The notes beneath the pieces were generated by a model. The model ran no database searches. It worked only from the letters and a program-made list of their open reading frames with translations, and had not been told where the DNA came from. The translations under genes and the position numbers were made by a program. Positions 20,555 to 32,705 of a stretch of 64,000 nt of DNA are shown here, piece after piece. The stretch covers positions 9,661,787 through 9,725,786 of the forward strand of contig NC_039514.1 of assembly GCF_003672135.1 (NCBI RefSeq), written 5' to 3'. Source of the DNA: Ooceraea biroi (lineage: Eukaryota > Arthropoda > Insecta > Hymenoptera > Formicidae). How positions within the stretch are numbered: the first letter of the stretch is position 1; each line of letters opens with the position of its first letter.

Positions 20555-23500
20555 ATGAAGCAAGAGAAGCCAGAAGGCCAAGATAAGATTTGCAGGACGC
20601 AGCCTCAAGAGAAGGATGCCGCGTCGAAGAGCACCAACGACGACGTGCAACGTGCGATCGAGGGTCTCAAAGAAATACCGGATGAAGAGCTGCAGGAGTT
20701 CCTTGACGATGAAGACTTCATGGAGGGATTAGACGTGGTGGACGCGTGGGAAGGTGATGAAGAGAAGAACAAGGTCAAGGTCGAGCAAGACACGGCGGTG
20801 GATCCTGTGAGGCAGGAAGAGAAACCTCCTAGGTAGCGTCACTGATGTGTGTAAACAATTTTTATAATTGTCACTACGATATACGGAAATAAAGCCGTTG
20901 TATGTGAGAGATTGTTCCTTTCACAAGCGCGAACGCAGTCGCCATTGGGAGACTGCGACAGCGCAATTATTTATATTCTGTTATGTAAGTTGTAATTTGA
21001 TTTAAGTCGGTTCACGTCCATTATTACATTTGTATCTATGTGACGACGTTATGTATAAATGTATCGAAATTGAGTAGTAGTTTAGACATAAGTTACACTA
21101 CATTGTCGTATAGATATATCCGCATTACGCGCGAATGTACAATCACAATCTGTTATATTTGGTAAGGAAGTTTGTAAACACCGGCATACAAATGATGCCA
21201 CGAGTAATTATAGGGAACGTGATCGTGCCAAGACGACGAAAGGCCTGTCCGACAGCCGCGAAAAGCCTAGAAGAGAAGAGAGGAAACGCGATGAGCTCCG
21301 CCGGGATCCCACCAAGAGCACCAAGGACATCGAGCGGGACAAGATGCGGACCAAGAGGGATACGGAGAGCAAGCTCCTCGCCGAGAAGGAGAAGGCCATC
21401 AAACATCTGCTGGACTCGGACAACGTGGTGCCGCCCGGCACAGAGTCCGAGGCCATTCAGAACATCAAGGAAGAGCAAAATCGAGAACGAGCGCAACGCG
21501 AAGGACAAGGCCGTGGCAGGGAGCATCATCGTCGCAGAAGCGCGGATCGTTACGGTGGCAGGCAGAGCCCGCCGCGACGTAGAAGTCCTGATCGGCTTCG
21601 ACCTAGTCCCCCCGTCCATCGGCGACGCAGTCCGTTTCCGTTGAGTCCAGAACGTCGCCGGAGTCCACTCGTCCACAGAAACAGCTCGGACAGGCACAAG
21701 AGCCCGTTCCGATACAGCCCGACCAGGCGGAAGAATTCACCGCGATATTTCGATCGCAGAAGTCCCGTCGTGTCCAGTCCAGAGCGACGCCGAAGCCCCA
21801 GACTGCCAAGCTGGGAGCGACGCTCTAGCGTGGACAGAAGGTGGAGTCCGGAGCGACATAGGAGACGCGATACGCACGAACGGTAAGCAGATAATATTAA
21901 CTTAATCATCTTTTTTTTTGCCGAGAGACTAAATCGTCCTCGAAGTTTCTCCAAACTAAGGAGCAGGAACGAAAAGACTTAACATGTCGTCTGATTAAAA
22001 TTATTGTTTCTCTCCTCTCACACATACACAATTCCTTTTGGTCGAACGTGAGTTAGAATGCGCAGATTAATCAGATCAGGTGGGATCAGATGTGCGGAGA
22101 AGGAGAAAAGAAATGAGTTTGCCGATGTCGAGTATCGACATCCAATTTATTACAAGTCCGAAATTCTACACGGTCCGCTCGCATGTCCGTACATGCGTAT
22201 GCTTATGTGTTTGCCAGTTGAATCGCTTCATTCTTTCCGGTCTCGGTACCCGTTTGCCTCGCCTTTCTACCTATCTGTCTCGTCTCTCGATCTATTTGTC
22301 TCATCTCCTGACCCTTTTTCTGTATTTGTCTCTATCTCTCATATAAATACGGGCCTAACTCTGAGGCGATCGTCTCGGCGCGATAAGGAGCATTTAACAA
22401 TATAATTCTTATATTAAAATCGCAAACAATCCTCTATAAATATGTTTTATTAACGTTTATCATAGATACACATAATTTCTCTAGTTGAATTTTATGTTTC
22501 TTGTGTTGCATTATACACATATACGCATGTACATATAATATAAAAAATATATTAGATTACATACAATACATCTTAGCGATTATCTCAGACATGCATTTGT
22601 AACCGCTTTAAATTGTTAAGCCGGAGAAGTCGGTCTCGCGACCGGAGGAGTCGCAGCACGGAACGACTGAGAAGACGGTCAAGCCGCTCGCCGGTAGGCA
22701 GACGGTACAGCCCGCGTCGCAGAAGTCGCACGCGCAGCAGATCGCCAGAGAAGCGCGCCCGTAAGCGTTCGCCCTTCATCCATGAACTGGCCAGGCAGCT
22801 CAGGAACGAAGCGATGATGCCGAGCGGCGTGGTGAACACCGGTGGATACGCGCCGCCACCCGCGACCGTCGAGGGAATCGCACCGTTGCTCAACGCGCCC
22901 ATGTACCAACAAGAAGGAGAGCCCAGGCCGCCGCCGCCGCAACCACAACCAGCACCACCACCACCACCACCACCACCCGTAGCGTCTTTTCATCCGCATC
23001 AATCCGGTCCTTTACCGCCGCCGCCGCCACTTCCGGGTGGACCGCCGTTCATGGGTTTCGAATCCATGTCGGCCATGCCACCCATGACCTTCCACGAACC
23101 CATGGCCCCGCATTCCATACCTCCGGTCGAATACTCGTCCGGCCCGGTTATGTACAATCAGTCCAACAACACTGCCCCCGTCCAACAAGCTCCGCCACAA
23201 CCGGTGATCCATCCTCCGTTGCTGCCTGCGTCGTTACCCGTACCGTCACCGCAACCTGTGCCCGCACCAGTGATGGATCACGTGCAGATGCCGTACAAAG
23301 CGTTGAACGTACCACCTATCCAAGCACCGTTGATGCACCAGTTCGAGGCTACGGCAAACAGCAAACCTAGTCACGCGGCTATGCCCGCGACGTCGTCGCA
23401 GATCTACAAGGAACGCGGATCGACATCGTACAGTGCCGAGTTTCACGCGCTACGCGAGGAACGGCTGAAGACGCCCGAGCCGCCGGTCATCTCCAAGCCA

Positions 23501-25093
23501 AAAGTAATTGCAATACGTACAATAGTGATGACGTATCCGATTTTTGCCTCGAGCTTCACGAGACGCGTTCGTCGCACCGTCAATGTCGGTGAATATTAAT
23601 AATTTCCGCCTCTCTCGATTTGTCGCATGAGGCATTGCGTTTATCTCGTTTGTGGATTACTTCACGAAAAGGAGATTAATGCCACTTTTATGAATTTATC
23701 TTGCAGCAATTCGAAAAGACCAGCTTGTCCAGTCTGTTGGAAGCGTCTGTTTCTGCCAAAGGTGCGAGTATGTTTATTTGCTATGCATTTGATCGTAAAG
23801 ACACGTGCAGAACTGTACATAACAGTCCTTATTCTCTTTGATCGATCACAGACTCTGTGGTCTTGCTGGTTTCGAGTGTTACTAATTTTCTGTATTTTCT
23901 TTTTCACCACTTCCTTTAGATCCATCTAATATACCGATGCTGTACCCAGGTAAGAACACTTTTCTCGAACTTTCAACGAGACTCTTGAAATCGCGCTGCG
24001 CGCGTCGCGGGACACGTTTGGCAGATGTAGTTAAAGTGTTACACTTTCGTTTGCAAAACGATTTGCAATGTGCGTGAAGGTCGCAAGGACGTACGACATA
24101 TTTCTATAAGCAATCGCCATATCGTATCGTATCGTCGTTTACTGTGCTAATTCTGCGCGATTCTGTTTTCTTTTCCCACCGATAGGATTCAAGCCCGAAA
24201 TAATACGATACTGCGAGCAAGCGCTGTGCCAGCTGCCGCTCGAGGATCCACGTTTAAAGATGAAGGGCAGATTCTTCTATGATCGCAACGAGGAGAACAG
24301 TGAGAGAACCGAACCCGTGGACCACATGTCGAATTCGATACTACTGCAGAAGAGCAAGACGAGGATTTACTGGGAGGAGTGCAGCACGGAGCAGCAGGTG
24401 CCGCTCTCGAAGGCACCTACGGCGCAAATGCACCAGAAGATCTGCCAGACAGACGAGGTGGAGACAGAGACGAAGGGCGTGCAGGCGCGCGTCGCCACGA
24501 GCGATTTCGAGTCACAGGTGTATCCGCACGATCTTGACCACGTGCAGGTCAAGGAAGAGAAGCGGCCGATCATGGACCGCCTCGATTGGAGCGTACGGGA
24601 GACGTACGATTACGCGCCGAGATACCGCGAGATGGAGGACCTGCGATGGAGCCTGAGTAGCTCATCACGACGCAATTATAGACAAGAATCTCCCGAGCAC
24701 AGCAGAGCGTCCGAGCACGAACACTTGGATCTTATCGATCACGGTTCGCGAAATTTGCGCGAATCGCCCGCACACAGCAGGGAAAGTTTCTCCGGTCACA
24801 GGATGCGCGAGCACTATAGTCACGCGAGGTACTCGCCGGATCCGTACCATCGGCGTTCCATGGAGCGCGACGAGTTTCACGATAAAAGAAGCGATCACAG
24901 CCGCGGTGAGAGCCCGATGGACCTGGAGGAGGAGTCCGATGACGAGCTGGTGAGCGGATTCACTTTGCAAAGAGGATCCGACTGGCACGGACGGGGCAAG
25001 CCGATGAGGGGTAAGAGTTACAACCCGAGGGGAAAGCACATGGGTGGTAGACCGTATCGGGGCCGTGGCGGTTACCGCGGCGGCAAGTTTTGA
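20555..25093 (+). CDS. RS-, Pro- and RGG-rich nuclear protein, family not recognised
   Basis: Six exons: 20555-20832, 21214-21882, 22621-23503, 23707-23761, 23920-23949, 24186-25093. Phases close exactly and give 940 aa. Order: an acidic N terminus with EELQEFLDDEDFMEGLDVVD; a charged Lys/Arg/Glu helix (about 94-190: KLLAEKEKAIKHLLDSD, VVPPGTESE); an Arg/Ser/Pro-rich region (about 195-368) with many RRRSP, SPERRRSP and RSRSR units; a Pro-rich region with eight consecutive Pro near 430; a compact motif at 640-671 (FKPEIIRYCEQALCQLPLED, KGRFFYDRNEE); an acidic patch (MDLEEESDDELVSGF); and an RGG-type tail (GGRPYRGRGGYRGGKF). RS and RGG segments point to a nuclear RNA-processing or nuclear-speckle protein. 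The compact C-terminal motif looks like the conserved core, but I cannot name the family. Two tiny exons (55 and 30 bp) could allow alternative splicing. Poly(A) signals are in the AATAAATAAATAAT run near 25661. Confidence 0.85.
22955..22978 (+). repeat. (CCA)n in coding sequence, polyproline tract
   Basis: An imperfect CCA/ACC run encodes the consecutive prolines of the RS-rich protein. It is a likely length polymorphism and a possible WW/SH3/EVH1-type ligand. Confidence 0.8.
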
Positions 25094-27076
25094 GACGCCC
25101 GAGACGGTAAAGACTGTATAGAGTAGAAAACACGACATGATGTTACTTTTTCAATGTATGTATGTACATATACGTAGGGAAAGATATTCTATGCTAATCA
25201 CGTTCGCTTTGGGACACCGCGCACGCGGGATTATTTGATACTGACGGTGATATAAGCGGTGAGAGAGTACGACAATTTTCACGACGAACATCGATATTTT
25301 TAGGTGAATTTATGTAAACGAGTGACGACACAATTGCAGAGGTACACACGCTCAAGTATCTTTGCACAAGTGCGCTTAATCGTCGTGGGATTAATCGTGC
25401 TGGAATCCAGTATCCACAGACCGGAAGCAACGGACCTTCTCCTCTTCCATGATACAGTTTTGCATAAGTGTAACCGTAACATTAGGTTGTGTGTAACATA
25501 GATTATCTTACATCGAGTAGCTACGTCCTCGCTGGACATTCATCCGAAAGGAAGATCGATAATGTGACGACGATGTTTGACGAAGGAATTATGCAACGGA
25601 CAATGCACGAGTCTCTTTCGTAGATGATGTACAGAAAACGCAGTGTTCAAAACGATACAATAAATAAATAATCAAAGCTGAAGACATGTAGGCTGCGAGC
25701 ATTCCGCGTCACGCAGTACGCGCGACTTTGTTTCGTTGGACATCCGCGAGGAGAAAACGCGACTGATCATCAGGTGCCATCACGTCGGCTCGAGGGCTAG
25801 TAGCATTGTGATAACTACGCTTGCATTCGCGACCCGTGTCGCGAGCACTCATTAGTGGTGGTCTTAATTTTACAATCAATTGTTTAACGCTGTTTAACAC
25901 ATCATCGCTGCCATCGAGAATACATCGCGGCACATTGTTGTCAAGTATTGAAGTTATGATGACGAATTTACAGACAAAAATGAGAAGACAAACGAGCGTT
26001 GTTGAATTGTAAATCAGTGTCGTAAATATTTGCATATCTTTTTATAAAATTGTCGAAAAAACTTTTTACGGATATTCAGTTTAATGCGACGACTTACAAC
26101 TGACTTTAATGTAATGCATCTTGTATGTAAATCCACAATTTTTAACGTTTCTTTCTTTTATTCATTACGTGCCTTTAGCAGATTAGCAATTGTGCGATAT
26201 TATTATTTTTTTCTTTTTAACTGAATATGCGAGTATATACAAGAATTAAATATATGAATATACATAGGATTTATATATATATAAGTACGTATATAGTGAT
26301 ACATAACACGTAAAAAGGAGTAATTGCAAACACTTAGTAATTTTTACTCTGATAATCGCTTCTTTCTCTCCAGCTGTATCCTGTAAAAGTGTATCGATTT
26401 CTAATTACATTTCTACAAGATGCGCAACCATTTTGTTCGTTTCTATATTTACCCACGCTCTAATCTTTGTCAGATGTGCAACCTGATCGTATATTGATTA
26501 TTAGCTAAACGTAAATTTTACTGATCGATTGCGATATAAAACAAAGAATCGTTCTCACAAAACAGCAAATGTATGTCCCCTGCATGGAGCATTTCATTAC
26601 AGTAATTCGCCCTCTCAGGCTCGACGTGAAATCCCTGGCAATGCGTTTTCTGCAAGTTGATTGCGCCGTAAATCGCGTCCCTTTTTAATCTTTATACGCA
26701 TGATCGTTCGATGCGCAAATTACACCATGGAGCAATTTACGTCGCAATGTTTCGGCTCGCCAGCGAATCCAGTTTCGGCTAGTCGCAAAAATTCGTTTAG
26801 CCTTGCTATAAAAATAGACGCATTGTATCGCGCGAAATCGTTACGCATAATTCTCGATGATTTTCGATGGAAAGCCTCCGGGAAAAGAAAGCTGGATAGA
26901 CTACTTTTCTGCGCGGAAAAGCTCGTTTTTCAATTACGCGCTCAATTCTTGATTATTAAATCGCATTATTAGATAGATAGATTAGACAGAAACATTAAAG
27001 GGACATGTTACAAAGGGAGCTTAAGAATCAATGAGCGATTGTCGAATCTGCTAATCTACATAATCGTGAGATACAA
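25094..27076. other. 3' UTR of the RS-rich gene and AT-rich intergenic DNA
   Basis: The first ~580 bp are the 3' UTR to the AATAAA cluster near 25661. Beyond that no frame is longer than about 110 codons and none resembles a protein I know. TA-rich short repeats occur near 26250-26300. Confidence 0.55.
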
Positions 27077-27829
27077 CCCAGGCAGCACACATTGGTTTCA
27101 AAACCGTTTCATAAACGTTTTGCCGTAACGTTTCATAACCATTTTATTGAAACGTTTATTTAGCAGAAAAATGTCCAACGAAAAAACGTTAGGAGAAACG
27201 TTTCAGAAACCATCAGAAAAATATTTATCAATTCTACATATCAGTGCCTCAAAGATAGACAGAGTTAAGTCACATTTTTGTAAAAAAACTAGATTTTTAT
27301 ATTTTATGAATTACTCTCTAAATTTCGTGTAGTGGAATCTCGCTCCTTTGAAATATCACTTCAAGTAACAGTGATCTCAAAAGTTTCATAAGAAAAGAAG
27401 AAGAAAAGAGTATTGGATCGGTTTTCCGGATGGTTATTTATAAGGTGATAACACAAATGTTACTTGCGAGAACGTCACGTCTGGCCTGGCCATCCATCGG
27501 TCGCTTGGTGAATCAGAGGTGGGAATCGCACACGCTTGTGTTGATTTTGTCTCTTGTTCCATAATCGAGTACATTGAAACGTATGATGCAAAAATAATGA
27601 ATACTCGCAAAGTAAGTAGAAATTACTATTTTTTCTATATTAATTATATAATTTCAAATCAATTTAATAAAACACATTTTTCGTTTCTGTGGAAAGGTGA
27701 AAAGTACGTTTTTAAAATTGAGGTCTAAAAACGGTTTCTATTTAAACCGTTTCTTAAGTGGTACTTTATGTTTCTTAGACATTAGGTACGTCGAAGAAAC
27801 ATATATTAGGCTAACGTGTGCTGCCTGGG
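27077..27829. mobile_element. 753-bp TIR element (CCCAGGCAGCACAC ends)
   Basis: The left end CCCAGGCAGCACAC is mirrored exactly by GTGTGCTGCCTGGG at the right end. The interior near the left end has several diverged copies of an AAACGTTT(C) unit (for example 27106-27160 and 27186-27210), giving a subterminal repeat array. No clear target duplication is visible (flanks ACAA and AATT), so either it is 2 bp (AA) or it has decayed. There is no coding capacity. Confidence 0.75.
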
Positions 27830-28008
27830 AATTCGCTACGATGCCCTTCGCGGAAGCTAATATTAGCGATTTTTCCTCGTAATTACGTTAAATAGCAATT
27901 AATTCGAGCGCGAGATTATCACAAATACATCGATGTGCATCTGCTCTGTTCCGTTTGAGCCGGCTTGATAAATTCTAACGTGCTCCGTTATCATAAAGTC
28001 GCAAAACA
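27830..28008. other. Short spacer upstream of the CpG-rich island
   Basis: AT-rich sequence leads directly into the CpG-dense island at about 28010. It could be a proximal promoter, but I see no specific motif. Confidence 0.4.
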
Positions 28009-31000
28009 GTGTGGCAGGTAGGGAGAACGCGCGCCGTTCGCTGGCGCCACCGCGCGGGAATCGCGCACATTCGCTGTCGTCAAGCGGTGCCGCGCGCGTC
28101 GCATTGGCAAGCCTGCCGAAGGCCGTGGCCGAGCATACGCGCGCGCTCGCTCACGCGCTCTCGCTCGCGATCGTCGCTCTCGCTCGCTCGCACGGCGCTA
28201 CTCCACTGTCGTGGCGTTCACGGGCGCCGTCTCGCGGCCGTTTCGCCAAGTATTCGGCATGGATCCAGAGCTCCATGTTCGCCCGTGAAAGCGGTGCGGT
28301 GTCGGCGCGGTTAGGACGTTGTGCGATCCACGTCGTGTGTGCTGCGGTAACGTCGCGCGTTACGCGTCGTGCTAGTCGCGTACTCGCTCGTCCGCGCGGT
28401 CGTGTCGTCGACGCGTCGTTGGCCGCACTCGATACGTGCGCGTCCGCGGTACGGTGTACGTGTGTAGTACTCGAGCAACCTCGTCCCGTCTCGGTGTGTC
28501 CGAGCGTGGCGTGGCGGCACAGCGGCAGCGGCGTCGGCGGCAACGATCCCACGTTCTCGGAGCAGCTCGTGCGAGGCGTCCGCGTGGGACCTCGTGGGAG
28601 CCGAACACAGCCGCGGCGCGAGCTGGCGAGCGGCAGCATCCGTCGGTGCGCGTCGGCGGCGGCGGCGGCGGCGGCGGTGACGGCGACAGCAGCAGCGGCG
28701 GCGGCGGCGCGTGCTGCGAGAACGAGGTGAATGCACGGCGGCCGCGGTGTGTGCCAGTGGTGTGCGCGCTCGTCGCCCGTGGAAACCCGCCAAAACCCGC
28801 GGCCGCGAACAACCACCACCGTCACTACTACCACCATCGATATCAACAGTAATGGCAACAACAATAACAATAACATCAACGACCACGAGGATCTTCACGG
28901 AGTCGACGGCAGCACTTTCTTAATTAATAGAAACGACGAGGACGAGGACGAGGACGAAAACGAGAGCGACGGCGGCAGTGTGGGTAGTGGTTACGGGAAT
29001 CCTTTGAGCAACGATAACGAGAGACGCGTGTGTGAGTGTATCACTGATAGCGTTGCGTGCCGTCGCGTTACCACCAACCGCGTGAATACTATTACAACAG
29101 CAACAACAACGACGACGACGACAGTAACGTCGTCGTCGCGCGATCTCGTCGAGAACAGTGTTGTCGTACGTGCGGCACTTGCTCCGCGACGTCGTCGCCG
29201 GCTGCGGCTAATTTCATATCGGCGCGACGGACAGGCGCGGGTAAAGCGGCACGAGGATCGTGCTCGTGTGACAGGAGCAGCGACGACAACGTCGACGGGC
29301 GATTGCTTCTGCCTGGCGCACACGTCGTCGACGACAGCGACAGCAGCGGCGACGGTTGCGTTCTGTTATTATTTTGCCGCGGTGCTTTTGACCCTTCGTA
29401 CCGGGCGAGTTCATTGCGGCGCTGTCGCGGGGGTGTCAGCCGGTAGTACATCCGCACCGCGTATCCTCCTCCTCCTCCTCCTCCGTCCGTCTGGCGGCTC
29501 GCTCGCGCGCGGTCGCAGCGCCGGCGTCGACGGAGCGGTCGCCGCGTGATCGTCGGGTGCGTCCGTCGCTCGGTTCCCGACGCGGGGAACCCCGGCGAGA
29601 CGAGAGGTTCCTCGCGACTCTCGCGGGAGGAGGACCACCGTCGCCTCTCTCCCCTCTCCATCTTTCCGCGCGCGTTTGCCGCGCGTCGCGTTGTCAAGTC
29701 GCGGGAACCAGACGGAAGGCTAGCGCTCGCGCGCGCGCCAGCCACGTGATAACGTCGCGACCGCCGACAGTGCGGCAGTCCATCATCGCGAGGTGCGTGC
29801 GCGCGCGTGTTCGATTACTTCGACCGTCGGCGACTCATAACCTACAAGGGCCCGGGCGCCCCGGTCCACACTCCTCGCAACGTTTCGAGCGGAAGTGAGC
29901 GCGTTCGTTCTCCGTCGGAATCGGCCGCGCGTCTCTCGAGCTGCGCGATCGATTGCTCTCGGATCATCGAGCTGCGAAGTCACCGGACGAAGAAGAAGGA
30001 GAGACGATAATCCGAGGTGCTTCTTCGGAACTCGAGTGTCGAGCGTGCGAGAGGTCGTCGGCCCTCGTGCGAGATCGTCCGACATTAGCGACGAGGCGGG
30101 AGCAGCGGGAAAACGCGGGCAGGTGCTCCATGTGTGTGGGCTAGAATCATCGACGATCATCGAGCGACTAGAGCTACCAGCCGTCGTCGCCACCAACATC
30201 GATCATCGTATCGTATCGTCGGATCGCCCTTATAACCCAACCGCGCGACTCCACTTGCACGCGCGTCCGGTTAACTGTTGCGAGAAAAGGAAAAAGAAAC
30301 GTGCCGGCGGACACGCGCGAGTTTCACGGCCGCGACCCGGATCGCGGATCGGCGAAGGGAAAGGCTGAACAGCGAGCGCGGGAGATAGCTTGGCGGGCGT
30401 CGAGGTGCGTGCGCGCGCGTGTGCGTGAGCGAGCGAGCCGCGAGTCGGTGATCACGCCGCAGTGCCGCGCGTCGCGTCGTTCTAGTCGCGCGCGTCTCGC
30501 GTTCGTCGTGCGGAGCGGCGACGTGGAGTTAACGCGCGTAGTGACTGCCCGACGGCGAAGGTAACGCGCGCGCAGGTGAATTTGGTGCCTCCGGATTATC
30601 GCTGCGTGGCCGTGCGCGGCCTCGCGCGCGAGTACCTACGTGTACGTGTGCGTGCGACGTGTGTCGGATATCCGGCGTTCTCGCCCTCCCGTTTGGTGAA
30701 GTGCGCGACTGTTGACCAGTGAGAAGCATATATTATATATATATATATATAATATATATATATATAGGTATATACGTGGTGTGCCGCGCGTATAATACGT
30801 ATATTCTCATATACGCGCGCGTGTACACACATACACACGTACACATATATCATCCAGTGTGACCGATTGTGCGAGTTCCGTTTCTCCCGTGTGTATGCCG
30901 GAGCTTTCTTCGTCCGGACCTGCCTGTCTGTGACCCCCTTTTCCATCGGTCAGCGTGCGTCCTCGACCGGGACAGACCGACGAAGGGAAACGCGGCGTGC

Positions 31001-31033
31001 GAACGCCGCGACGACGAAAGGAATCGCATCGAA
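28009..31033 (+). other. 3-kb CpG-rich island, probable 5' untranslated exon(s)
   Basis: CpG density and GC content are far above the surroundings, with GGC (28652-28677), CAA/CGA (28855-28880, 29095-29120) and CTC (29465-29485) triplet runs. Open frames exceed 200 codons on both strands, but they overlap, resemble no known domain and follow from stop-poor composition. One frame near 28840-29020 gives Asn-rich then Asp/Glu-rich sequence that could be coding. Donor-like sites occur at 28017, 28727, 30560 and, best, at 31034 (AAG|GTGAGTG). I read this as the promoter and 5' UTR exon(s) of a long + strand gene, possibly the one whose coding exon is at 44974, but that link is inference. Confidence 0.5.
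30728..30766. repeat. (TA)n microsatellite in the CpG-rich island
   Basis: An almost pure TA run broken by single A bases sits inside otherwise GC-rich sequence. It is followed by GTATATACGTG and further TATACG-type repeats. Confidence 0.9.
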
Positions 31034-32189
31034 GGTGAGTGCGTCACGCACAATCTCGCGTGCGATTTTTCCCCCGGCCAATAATCGCCTGTGGCGCTTT
31101 TAAGGTTAGGTCGATTGCTCGCTCGTGATACATCGGCTCACAGTCGATCGATCGGTCCTTTCTGGATTCGGTCGCGTCAACGCGCGCTGTTTACCGATGC
31201 GTTGCACGAGTGCGTTCCGTGCGTTCCCGCTCGCTATTTCGACGTATCGAAACGTGCGGAGAGCAAAACTGGACGCCACGCTCGTCTGCAACCCGCACAG
31301 GAGCCTGCGAGTTCCCGTAAGAGACAGACCTAACCTCAAAACTGTTCTCAACACCTCTGCGCCTTTCTTCCCTCTTTCTTCCCCTCTCTTCGCGCCGTTT
31401 AGCGGCATACCTCGCGCCGCGCACTCTCGCGAGTCCCGCTCTCCTTCGGCCGCTGCCCGCTGGAACAGCTGTTCGAGCGGCGGCGGCGAGCTTTGAGCTC
31501 CTCTTTTTTCCCTCTCTCTCTCTTCCTCTTTCCCTCTTTCCCTCTGTGAAGTCAGCGGTTAAACGTTCTGACTTCTCGCTTGGCGAGAGTTCACGAGTAA
31601 AACGCAATTAGTCGAATTATGTTGCGCGTTAAACCGCATCGGTATCGGTCAGTCGGTCAGTCGCGGCGTTTCGGCATTTCATCGGTTTTTCTCTGATCCG
31701 GAAAAGAGAAAGCCGAGGAATTGACGCCAAGCTGATGCGTTTAATTTGGTGATGCCGAAATTTTGTTCTCCCTTCTAACGACCGCTACTGCGCGTTATCC
31801 GCGCCACGCGAGAGCTCGCGCGTCGACGCGCAAAGTGACGATGGGACGCGATGGGCGCGCGATTGCGTCTTATCGCGAGACGCGCGAAAAAGTGACGAAG
31901 CGAATTGCGCGTCGGCGATGCGTGCGTGCATCGTGCGGCATACGTACACACGCACGTACGTATTAGGTGTGCAAATTAATTCGTTGCCTTTCTCTTTAAT
32001 CAATCATAACCCCGCTTTAAATTGGAATATCCGCCCGCTGTTTAGTGAGTTTTTATGTGTCAACTTTAAGATCTGAAATACGCTATACTTGGCGAAGCCA
32101 ACAACGACAACATAACCTCAGAAAACAGTATCGAATATGATGGCGAACAAGTAGCGTATCGTACACTGCATTCTTTTTCCTTTCCAATT
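31034..32189 (+). other. Probable intron start downstream of the CpG-rich island
   Basis: The region follows a strong GTGAGT donor. It has GC-rich then AT-rich unique sequence, a pyrimidine-rich stretch near 31500-31545 and no convincing exon. Confidence 0.4.
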
Positions 32190-32655
32190 GAAAACGAATG
32201 CTGCTGAGGCTGCAAATATGATTTACTCAGCTTTAGGGAAAGGTGATGTAAAGCGTAAAAATAAAATAAAATATGGTACCCATAAAATGTGGTACCTGTG
32301 AAAGTGGAACGCGGCAAGTCATCTTGCAGTACAATACCATTCAGTCGCACGTCATAAAAGGGACGAAAGACATTATTTATTTGTTGGGCTGGGGAGTTCT
32401 CCCTCATGCGGTTTATTCACTGAACCTAGGCTCTTTAGATTACGATCTATTCCGATCACTCCAACGGCCCGTGGCTACCATGTGGATGCACACTCTAAAA
32501 GTGTGAAAGAAGTGCGAAAATGCCATTTGTTATCAATCAATCGGCCATTTCATCGATTCAAAACTGCTATCTTGTTTTCTAGAGGAGATTCGTCAGTTGC
32601 AATTAGAAAGATGGGCGAAAATGATGGCAGATTTCGAGGATGAAAATATATTTTC
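32190..32655 (+). pseudogene. Mariner transposase relic, internally deleted
   Basis: Near 32197 the translation reads NAAEAANMIYSALGKGD, resembling the helix-turn-helix start of mariner transposases. Near 32405 it reads YSLNLGSLDYDLFRSLQ, the decayed form of the mariner YSPDLAPSDYHLFRSL motif holding the third catalytic Asp. Near 32582-32640 it reads EEIRQLQLERWAKMMADFED, the C-terminal end. The middle of the gene, with the first two catalytic residues, is missing, and frameshifts and stops separate the parts. It is a dead copy, and its residues differ from those of the intact mariner at 54889-56174, so it probably belongs to another lineage. Confidence 0.75.
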
Positions 32656-32705
32656 CCTTTTTTCACGCATACGTGTCTATGCATGAATGTAATATATAAT
32701 CTGTA

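Noticed and set aside
28151..28898. Minus-strand open frames of 195-242 codons in the CpG-rich island
   Set aside because: Low-complexity Ala/Arg/Leu/Val runs come from GC-rich triplet repeats read in several frames at once; no domain and no paired splice sites.
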